A stretch of 18,571 bases of DNA from UBA2206 sp049303905 (GTDB taxonomy: Bacteria; Patescibacteriota; Minisyncoccia; Moranbacterales; UBA2206). The translations under genes were made by a program, and so were the position numbers. Shown here piece by piece: positions 13,862-18,571 of this stretch. The notes beneath the pieces are model-generated. The model was not told the origin of the DNA. It saw only the letters and a list, made by a program, of their open reading frames with translations, and made no database searches. The stretch is taken from assembly GCA_049303905.1 (NCBI GenBank), contig JBAQNP010000040.1:1-18571 (forward strand), in the 5' to 3' direction. Position 1 is the stretch's first letter; each line of letters begins with the position of its first letter.

Positions 13862-14824
13862 TTAATCTTTCTTCTTTTTTTCTTTGTCTGAAGTTTGTTT
13901 TTCCGCGGTATCATTTTTCAAGTCTTCAGTCGCGATTCTAGCCAATTGAGAGAGTGTGCCGTCGCGAAATTTATAATAAATTTTGTTGTCTATTCGCAAA
14001 TCGATATATTCCAAATCTTGTCGCTGATTCTTTTCAATCTTATTCTCTAGTACAACTTTGAGCATTTCGATTTCTTTTTCTAAATTTATATTTTCATTAA
14101 AATATATTTCCCAACTCGTCTCGACTCGCGAAAACGACCGCTCGTCGACGCGAGGCGGGCCCTCTTTGGTTTTTACTATAATATCCCCTGAAATGAGACT
14201 TGTAACACGAAAATGATTATCTGCTTCTATCTCGAGCTTCTCTAATAATTCCTGCTTTATTCCAAGCGCATAATTCATGTAATCTTTTTCTAAAATAATT
14301 TCTCCCAAACCTATTTCTCTTGGACTCTCTTCATTTAGTGTAATGAAATTATTTTTATCATTTTCTTCATTTGAAAAGTAGTTATCATATGCCTCTCCGT
14401 TTTCATCTAAGATAAAACATTTGTCTGCGCTACAAAAGACCATCTGAGGCCTTCTTTCAATGATACTCACGATTAATTTTTCAGGAAATTTTCTTTTTAT
14501 TTTAATTTCTCTTATAATCTTAAATTCATTTTTTATATCTTTTTTTATCTTTCCAACTCTTATTAGAATCAAGTTATTTTTTTTTATAATATCCAAATAT
14601 TTTCCTGAAACTTCTGGATTAATTTTATCTAAAATAGAGTTATTATTAACATAGTTATTGCCAGTTACTTCAATAGATTTTATTTCCAAGAATGACGAAA
14701 AAAATAAAACGTAAATTAGAACAAATATAAAAGCCGTTGCTACTAAAAAAAATAAAAAACGAAAAAACGAAAATTTTCCGCGAGTTTTATTTTTATTTAA
14801 ATTTTGTCTTTTAGGAGTTATCAT
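13862..14824 (-). CDS. ftsQ: cell division protein FtsQ with a repeat-encoded insert
   Basis: The 320-aa protein has the FtsQ/DivIB layout: a short basic cytoplasmic tail, one TM helix at about 20-44, a POTRA domain (LEIKSIEVTGNNYV to about 125, with FPEKLIVSIIERRPQ), and the FtsQ beta domain ending in LEYIDLRIDNKIYYKF. It links early and late divisome proteins at the septum. Residues 223-237 (PPRVDERSFSRVETS) are encoded by a GC-rich palindromic repeat also found at 2604-2649. Removing them joins TKEG to WEIYFNEN, which is how the family normally reads. The insert is exactly 45 bp and keeps the frame. The gene follows holB by 57 bp across another inverted repeat, not within a dcw cluster. 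An AGGG from that repeat lies 10 nt before the ATG and may serve as ribosome binding site. Confidence 0.92.
   Translation of the reverse strand: MITPKRQNLNKNKTRGKFSFFRFLFFLVATAFIFVLIYVLFFSSFLEIKSIEVTGNNYVNNNSILDKINPEVSGKYLDIIKKNNLILIRVGKIKKDIKNEFKIIREIKIKRKFPEKLIVSIIERRPQMVFCSADKCFILDENGEAYDNYFSNEENDKNNFITLNEESPREIGLGEIILEKDYMNYALGIKQELLEKLEIEADNHFRVTSLISGDIIVKTKEGPPRVDERSFSRVETSWEIYFNENINLEKEIEMLKVVLENKIEKNQRQDLEYIDLRIDNKIYYKFRDGTLSQLARIATEDLKNDTAEKQTSDKEKKKKD
14114..14159. repeat. GC-rich palindromic repeat, copy B, inside ftsQ
   Basis: It matches 2604-2649 at 40 of 46 positions, without gaps. The last 23 bases are identical; differences cluster in the left arm and centre. The left arm pairs less well than in copy A, as expected if this copy has drifted under coding constraint. 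It supplies 15 codons of ftsQ. Confidence 0.9.
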
Positions 14825-14834
14825 TTTTTGTTTG

Positions 14835-14894
14835 CCCTATGGAGTAATTTTTTCGCAGAAAAAATATTTCGCTACGCGAAATTACTCCATAGGG
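14835..14894. repeat. CCCTRTGGAGTAAT inverted repeat, copy 3
   Basis: CCCTATGGAGTAATTT at 14835-14850 and its exact reverse complement at 14879-14894 form a 16-bp perfect stem. Within it ATTTCGC/GCGAAAT makes a second hairpin. The right arm codes for the last three residues and stop codon of holB (Pro-Met-Glu-stop), and the left arm carries the possible ribosome binding site of ftsQ. Confidence 0.85.
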
Positions 14895-15769
14895 TTAATT
14901 TCCAGGGCTAAGTTTTCCAAGACTAATTTTGGATTTGAATTGGTTTGACTGATAATTTTTAGGCTTTTTTCAATATTTAGAATGAGGGCGAGTGATTTTT
15001 TCCTATCTAATTGAAAAAATTTGCGATCATTTATAATATTTTTTCGCAAAAGTACTGTCCAAAAATCAAGCTCCTCTAAAGCCATTGGAACATCCTTGCT
15101 TAAATTTTCAAAAAAAGAAAATTTTTCGCTCAAGTTTGAATTGATTATTTTTCCCAGATCATCCTGAGCTTTTTTTCTTTTTTCCAGCTCCCCTTCTTTA
15201 TCTTGTAAATCAATAGCCAGTCCCGGACGATTAAGTGACCAGAATATTACCTCCTCGGCATTTTCCCCGCTGACCATGTCCACAATTTCACAATCCTTTA
15301 CCAAATTAAATTTTTTGATAACACATCGAGATTTAATAGTGGCTATTATCTTATTTATATCTTCTACAATCAAAATTATAACGGCTTTTTGCGGTGGTTC
15401 TTCTAGTGTTTTCAAGAGTGCGTTTTGCGAACCTCGACTAAGTCTATCGGCCTCATCAATTATCGCCACTTTATTTTTTCCAAAATAGGCCGTGAGACTA
15501 AGTTCATGCTCCAGTTCTCTAATTTTTTCAATTTTTATATCTTTCTTTTTCACAATCCCCTTCTTTTCTTCTGTTTCCGGAGAAATTATGATGATATCAG
15601 GATTTACTTTCTTATCCATCCCGCCAGTTATTTTTCTGGCAAATTCCATGGCCAAGCTAAACTTTCCCAAGTGCTCTGGGCCAGAAAAAATATAGGCATG
15701 AGAGATAACATTCTTCTCAATGCTTTTGTCTAGATATTTTATTATTCTTTTATGACCAATAATGTTCAT
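14882..15769 (-). CDS. holB: DNA polymerase III delta' subunit (clamp loader)
   Basis: The 295-aa protein starts MNIIGHKRIIKYL, the normal beginning of the family; a frame-open extension of seven residues (MLYASCL) is encoded by a heptamer repeat and is unlikely to be real. It is an AAA+ clamp-loader subunit: a P-loop GPEHLGKFS (about 30-38), IIDEADRLSRGSQNALLKTLEEPP at about 104-127, and IKSRC (146-150), the SRC arginine-finger motif. It loads the sliding clamp at the replication fork together with DnaX and HolA. The four-Cys zinc module usual between P-loop and DEAD box is absent. The stop codon and last residues lie in an inverted repeat. GT4 gene upstream (31 bp) and ftsQ downstream suggest one transcription unit. 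Confidence 0.9.
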   Translation of the reverse strand: MNIIGHKRIIKYLDKSIEKNVISHAYIFSGPEHLGKFSLAMEFARKITGGMDKKVNPDIIIISPETEEKKGIVKKKDIKIEKIRELEHELSLTAYFGKNKVAIIDEADRLSRGSQNALLKTLEEPPQKAVIILIVEDINKIIATIKSRCVIKKFNLVKDCEIVDMVSGENAEEVIFWSLNRPGLAIDLQDKEGELEKRKKAQDDLGKIINSNLSEKFSFFENLSKDVPMALEELDFWTVLLRKNIINDRKFFQLDRKKSLALILNIEKSLKIISQTNSNPKLVLENLALEINPME

Positions 15770-15837
15770 GAGGCATGAAGCATATAGCATGAAACAATAT
15801 TATTTTTCTGTTTCATGTTTCATGTTGCGTGTTACAT
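15768..15837. repeat. inverted arrays of heptanucleotide repeats
   Basis: Four 7-bp units of the ATGAAAC type (15768-15795) face four units of the GTTTCAT type (15810-15837) across 14 bp. The units vary by one or two bases, so the region can fold as a long imperfect hairpin. The left array is the leader and start of holB; the right array codes for the last residues of the GT4 enzyme. Confidence 0.8.
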
Positions 15838-16945
15838 GATTAATATATTCTTCCATCTCTTTTTTAAATCTCTCCTTCCCAAACCTCTCAACACTTTTTT
15901 TAATATATTCTTTGTCATAATTTTTTTCATTTTCACAAAATCTTCGAACTCCATCTGCAATCACCTCAGGCATCGAACTTTCAAAAAATTCTCCCGTTTT
16001 TCCCTCCTCTATAATCTCAACCACTCCCCCAGCTTTTATGGCAATCACGGAAATGCCGTGCATCATTGCTTCAACAGGAGCAATTCCAAAATCATCCACA
16101 CCTGGAAAAATAAAAGCGCGGGCCTTCTCATAAATTTCTGGTAATTTTTCATCTTTTTGATAACCTAGAAATTTTATATTACTTTTGGCAATTTTCTTGA
16201 GTCTTTCTTCTTCTTTGCCAGTACCAACAATAACAAGTGGCAATTCCAATTTATTGAAAGCTTCAATGGCTTTGTCTATTTTCTTATACGCCGACAGCCT
16301 TGAAACGATCAGAAAATATTTTTCATTATCCGTGATTGTTTTATGTTTCATGTTATATGTTTCATGATTTACTGGCGGATAAATAACTTCACTTTCTCTC
16401 CTATAATATTTTTCTATCCTGTCTCTCGTATATTTTGAATTAGCGATTAGATGATCCGGCCGATCAGCCGCCAACTTATCCCAAATGCGAAAATAGCTTA
16501 GAATTGGACGAATGAAAAAACTTAATTTTTCTTTTCTTTCATCACGCAAATATTTTTCATTATAATCCCAAACAAATCTCATCGGGGAATGAATGTAGGC
16601 AATGTGGATAGTATCAAGGCGGGTTATTATTCCTTTTGACCAAGCGCCAGAAGAAGAAATGATTAAATCAAATTGTCGCAAATCAAAAGATTCTGGGGCG
16701 GTTGGCAAAAATAGCAAAAACAATTTGAACCGGCGACGAAAAAATTTAGGCAATTTTTGCAAGAAAGAAGTGCGGATTTCTCGATTAGAAAATTTCTCAC
16801 CCATTCTTTCTTTGTCATAGATGAGAGTATAAATTGGCGCAGTCGGAAACATTTCACACAAAGCTTCCAAAACTTTTTCCGCCCCGCCATACTGATTCAA
16901 AAAATCATGCACCAGTGCTATTTTCAAATTTTTATCTTCTAACAT
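15800..16945 (-). CDS. GT4 glycosyltransferase (WbaZ-like mannosyltransferase type)
   Basis: The 381-aa protein has a GT-B fold. The start LKIALVHDFLNQYGGAEKVLEAL (from residue 7) is the usual N-terminal signature, with YIHSPMRFVWD at 117-126. In the C-terminal half, FLIVSRLSAYKKIDKAIEAF at 211-230 and DDFGIAPVEAMMHG at 284-297 form the nucleotide-sugar site; the EX7E motif has Asp284 in the first place and Glu292 in the second. It likely adds a sugar, perhaps mannose, to a lipid-linked surface glycan in the cytoplasm. Two short peptides, NHETYNMKHKT (193-203) and NHVTRNMKHETEK (369-381), are encoded by GTTTCAT heptamer arrays and look foreign to the family. The gene starts 5 bp after the xer stop. 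Confidence 0.9.
   Translation of the reverse strand: MLEDKNLKIALVHDFLNQYGGAEKVLEALCEMFPTAPIYTLIYDKERMGEKFSNREIRTSFLQKLPKFFRRRFKLFLLFLPTAPESFDLRQFDLIISSSGAWSKGIITRLDTIHIAYIHSPMRFVWDYNEKYLRDERKEKLSFFIRPILSYFRIWDKLAADRPDHLIANSKYTRDRIEKYYRRESEVIYPPVNHETYNMKHKTITDNEKYFLIVSRLSAYKKIDKAIEAFNKLELPLVIVGTGKEEERLKKIAKSNIKFLGYQKDEKLPEIYEKARAFIFPGVDDFGIAPVEAMMHGISVIAIKAGGVVEIIEEGKTGEFFESSMPEVIADGVRRFCENEKNYDKEYIKKSVERFGKERFKKEMEEYINHVTRNMKHETEK
16338..16365. repeat. heptanucleotide repeat array inside the GT4 gene
   Basis: Four consecutive 7-bp units, two of them exactly GTTTCAT and two variants (GTTTTAT, GTTATAT), lie in the same orientation as 15810-15837. They encode residues of the NHETYNMKHKT peptide between the two halves of the GT4 fold. 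Confidence 0.8.
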
Positions 16946-16950
16946 AATTT

Positions 16951-17769
16951 TTATTCCAACGGACTTTTAATTTTTCTTAAAGCTGGATTGGTCACTTTAG
17001 TATAAATTTGTGTTGTTCTAATGTTAGCATGCCCCAAGAGCTCTTGTACATAGCGCACATCTGTGCCATTTTCCAAAAGATGTGTCGCAAAACTGTGTCG
17101 CAAAGAATGAAAGGTGGCATCTTTTTGCACACCAGCATTATTAAGCGCTCGCTCAAAAACTTTTTGCAATGTTGTTGTGGTTAATTTGCCACCTCGGTTG
17201 CTTTCAAACACTAAATCGTTATTTTCTTTTCCTATAATTAAATTGCAAATATCATTCTTTAATTTCTCTGGAAAAATCGTGATGCGATCTTTTTTGCCTT
17301 TAGCTTCCTTGATATTAATTGTTAATTCTTCCAAAGAGAAATCCTTCACTTTCAAACTCACGACTTCGCTTACCCTAAGTCCGGCAGCATACCCCAAGGA
17401 AATCATAAGTCGATGTTTTGTGTTTTTTATTTGAAATATAATTTTTTCAATTTCATTTTTTGATAAGACAATGGGCAATTTATTGCTTTTTTTGGCGCAT
17501 TTAAAATTTATCCTTTCTTTTGACTGTAAAACCTCTACATACAAAAATTTAATGGCATTTAATGCTAGATTTATCGTTTGCGAAGAATTTCCGTTACTTT
17601 GCCTACTAAGCAAATATGATTCAATAGCTTTGTTTTTTTCTTTTATATTATGCTTTTTCGAAAAATCTAAATAATCTTTAATGTAAAACGAATAGGCTTT
17701 AATTGTTTTTTGACTGTAATTTCTCAATCTTAATAGTTTTTCCGTTTTTTCTAAAATATTAATTTGCAT
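16951..17769 (-). CDS. tyrosine recombinase, XerC/XerD type
   Basis: The 272-aa protein has a SAM-like N-terminal DNA-binding domain (about 1-85, with RNYSQKTIKAY) and a C-terminal catalytic domain. The active-site set is complete: Arg132 in GLRVSEV, Lys157 in AKGKKDR, His221 and Arg224 in HSLRHSFATH, His247 in GHANIRTTQ and Tyr256 in IYTKV. Length and layout fit the chromosome-dimer resolvases and close integrase relatives. Whether it is the housekeeping XerC/D or belongs to a mobile element cannot be decided; its position first in a housekeeping run favours the former. It is divergent from the small cassette at 17877-18262. Its promoter region contains a symmetric site that could be an operator or recombination site. 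Confidence 0.93.
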   Translation of the reverse strand: MQINILEKTEKLLRLRNYSQKTIKAYSFYIKDYLDFSKKHNIKEKNKAIESYLLSRQSNGNSSQTINLALNAIKFLYVEVLQSKERINFKCAKKSNKLPIVLSKNEIEKIIFQIKNTKHRLMISLGYAAGLRVSEVVSLKVKDFSLEELTINIKEAKGKKDRITIFPEKLKNDICNLIIGKENNDLVFESNRGGKLTTTTLQKVFERALNNAGVQKDATFHSLRHSFATHLLENGTDVRYVQELLGHANIRTTQIYTKVTNPALRKIKSPLE

Positions 17770-17807
17770 AAATCATTAAAAATTGATACCATTTAATTAT
17801 TGAGAAT

Positions 17808-17836
17808 AATATAACATAAGTTTGCATAATATACAA
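17808..17836 (-). promoter_or_regulatory. possible promoter of the xer gene run
   Basis: TATATT (17808-17813) and TTGTAT (17831-17836), read on the minus strand, are 17 nt apart, giving a leader of about 30 nt. The -10 matches 5 of 6 bases, the -35 only 3 of 6. Confidence 0.35.
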
Positions 17837-17869
17837 ATTTTTGTTATTAATAAACTAAAAGTTTGTATA
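17830..17869. promoter_or_regulatory. symmetric site upstream of xer, possible operator
   Basis: TATACAAA and TTTGTATA are perfect 8-bp inverted repeats around a near-centred palindrome TTATTAATAA. One arm overlaps the predicted -35 of the xer promoter, as an operator might. Confidence 0.45.
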
Positions 17870-17876
17870 AAAACGA

Positions 17877-17936
17877 GTTATCGGAAATAGTCAAAAATCT
17901 CTCTCAATTAATATTTTAATTTTTTGGCAATTTTCT
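17877..17936 (+). repeat. long inverted repeat, arm 1
   Basis: It begins GTTATCGGA, continues TAGTCAAAAATCTCT and ends TTTTTTGGCAATTTTCT. The reverse complement of 18198-18262 carries the same three blocks in the same order with a variable middle. The arm leads straight into the promoter of the 67-aa gene. Confidence 0.85.
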
Positions 17937-17950
17937 GGGTCGTAATAACT

Positions 17951-17959
17951 TGATATAAT
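17951..17959 (+). promoter_or_regulatory. extended -10 promoter of the 67-aa membrane protein gene
   Basis: TGATATAAT is a perfect TGnTATAAT extended -10, 36 bp before the ATG. No good -35 is present at 17 nt. The 39 bp from 17921 to 17959 recur at 18491-18530, so they are probably a conserved promoter unit. Confidence 0.55.
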
Positions 17960-17995
17960 AGAAATAAATAAATAATAATTTTAATAAACAAAAAT

Positions 17996-18199
17996 ATGCA
18001 TCACTCAAAACATTTATACATTACAGGAGCCGTCACTGGCGCGATTGTCGGATTAATCGCTTCGATCTCAGCTTATGGAATGCTTCAGTATGTCGCCGCT
18101 GGTAATAGTGTAGTATCCCTATCGATAATAACAATGATAATCGGCGCATTGGTAGGAATTGCAGTAGCTTTCATTATGCATAAAACATCTAAAGCGTAG
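17996..18199 (+). CDS. small two-helix, glycine-rich membrane protein
   Basis: The 67-aa protein has a short polar start (MHHSKHLYI), a glycine- and alanine-rich TM helix (about 9-31, with GAVTGAIVGLIAS), a short polar turn, a second TM helix (about 41-61, ending GALVGIAVAFIM) and the tail HKTSKA. The GxxxG-like spacing suggests helix packing. No family is recognised. The gene has its own extended -10 promoter and is bracketed by about 60-bp inverted repeats, the right one beginning at its stop codon. A holin-like, toxin-like or simple envelope role are all possible; sequence alone does not decide. It is divergent from xer. Confidence 0.7.
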   Translation: MHHSKHLYITGAVTGAIVGLIASISAYGMLQYVAAGNSVVSLSIITMIIGALVGIAVAFIMHKTSKA

Positions 18200-18262
18200 A
18201 AAATTGCCAAAAAATTAGATTTCTTTTAATAAGGAAAGAGATTTTTGACTACATCCGATAAC
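18198..18262 (-). repeat. long inverted repeat, arm 2
   Basis: Reverse complement of arm 1 with a few changes and a slightly longer variable middle. It begins within the stop codon of the 67-aa gene, so it would also form the 3' end of its transcript and could pair with arm 1. Confidence 0.85.
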
Positions 18263-18279
18263 AACGCATATCTGGCTAC

Positions 18280-18434
18280 GGGAAAATCACTCAAATATAT
18301 TTTATGGAATGTGATTTTCCCTCCGCCCAAATTTTCATCCCTTAGCCTTGATGAAGGTTTAGGCGGAGATAATTAAACAAAATATTGTCTGAAATAAAAA
18401 GTTTATCCTGCTAAGTCGGGATAAAAACTTCAGA
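18280..18434. other. three consecutive stem-loops, possible structured RNA
   Basis: Hairpin 1 pairs GGGAAAATCAC (18280-18290) with GTGATTTTCCC (18311-18321), a perfect 11-bp stem. Hairpin 2 pairs CTCCGCC (18321-18327) with GGCGGAG (18362-18368), with an inner TTTCATC/GATGAA helix. Hairpin 3 pairs TCTGAA with TTCAGA (18388-18434) and an inner GTTTATCC with GGATAAAAAC. No reading frame of note crosses them. They may form a small RNA, a terminator series or a 5' leader for the next gene. Confidence 0.4.
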
Positions 18435-18490
18435 TGATGCGTGGACGTTAGACGAAAAAACTAAAAAATTCCTATCTATTTTGAAAAGAA

Positions 18491-18530
18491 TTTTTGGCAA
18501 TTTCGCTCGGTCGAACTAACTTTATATAAA
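18491..18530 (+). promoter_or_regulatory. second copy of the promoter unit
   Basis: TTTTTGGCAATTT, then CTCGGTCGAACTAACTTT and ATATAAA follow the same order as at 17921-17959, with 20 of 24 bases equal in the second half and one indel. It precedes the ATG at 18556 by 25 bp. Confidence 0.6.
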
Positions 18531-18555
18531 TTTAATTTGTAATAATAAAAACATT

Positions 18556-18571
18556 ATGAAAAAAATAATCA
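18556..18571 (+). CDS. start of a gene cut off by the window end
   Basis: An ATG followed by Lys-Lys-Ile-Ile lies at the usual distance after the promoter-like copy at 18491-18530. Only five codons are visible. The basic-then-hydrophobic start would suit a membrane or exported protein, but nothing more can be said. Confidence 0.45.

Noticed and set aside
15770..15790. Seven-residue N-terminal extension of HolB
   Set aside because: It is encoded by the heptamer repeat, and the family normally begins at MNIIGHKR.
15768..15837. CRISPR array
   Set aside because: The units are 7 bp, back to back and without spacers.
17806..17850. dif-like recombination site next to xer
   Set aside because: One arm resembles a Xer half-site (ATATAACATAA) and another reading matches 8 of 11, but in no alignment do both 11-bp arms and the 6-bp spacer fit.

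Overview
The window is AT-rich and gene-dense, and its content points to a Candidate Phyla Radiation (Patescibacteria) bacterium. This placement is an inference. It rests on the mix of a CPR-style VirD4/HerA-like ATPase with two acidic companion proteins, two GT39-type membrane glycosyltransferases, a short FtsQ, an Xer-type recombinase, weak or absent Shine-Dalgarno sequences and very low-GC intergenic DNA. The standard code fits: the 821-residue gene ends in TGA and no gene needs an in-frame UGA to be read through.

Layout. 1-298: a possible broken 3' gene end, then an AT-only hairpin. 299-1937: two minus-strand genes, a lipoprotein metallopeptidase of the putative aminopeptidase family and a small two-helix membrane protein. 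2249-2665: tRNA-Glu(CUC) on the minus strand, next to a GIY-YIG endonuclease gene broken by an internal TAA and a 46-bp GC-rich palindromic repeat. The last two lie between two 16-bp direct copies of the tRNA 5' end. 2785-5118: a plus-strand PP2C-like/TM/propeller-like protein, separated by a shared terminator from a small PUR-like nucleic-acid-binding protein (5182-5409, minus). 5617-10116: a minus-strand cluster of a Glu/Lys-rich 471-aa protein with a tandem N-terminal motif, a 149-aa protein and the VirD4/HerA-like ATPase. 10337-13796: two adjacent plus-strand GT39-like glycosyltransferases. 13862-17769: a minus-strand run of xer recombinase, GT4 glycosyltransferase, holB and ftsQ. 17770-18571: a 67-aa two-TM protein between long inverted repeats, a stretch of stem-loops, and a second copy of its promoter in front of a gene cut off by the window end.

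How the genes work together. The GT39 pair and the GT4 enzyme fit cell-surface glycosylation. FtsQ and HolB are housekeeping genes for division and replication. The ATPase cluster looks like part of a DNA- or protein-translocating envelope machine, but no VirB4, VirB6 or pilin gene is visible here.

The most distinctive signal is the density of small repeats, several of which enter genes. A palindromic element supplies 15 in-frame residues in the middle of FtsQ and recurs beside the tRNA. Heptanucleotide GTTTCAT arrays code for similar peptides at two places in the GT4 enzyme and form an inverted array at the holB start. An inverted-repeat family with CCCTRTGGAGTAAT-like ends sits in three gene-to-gene junctions and supplies the last codons of holB. 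No CRISPR array, rRNA or complete insertion sequence is visible.
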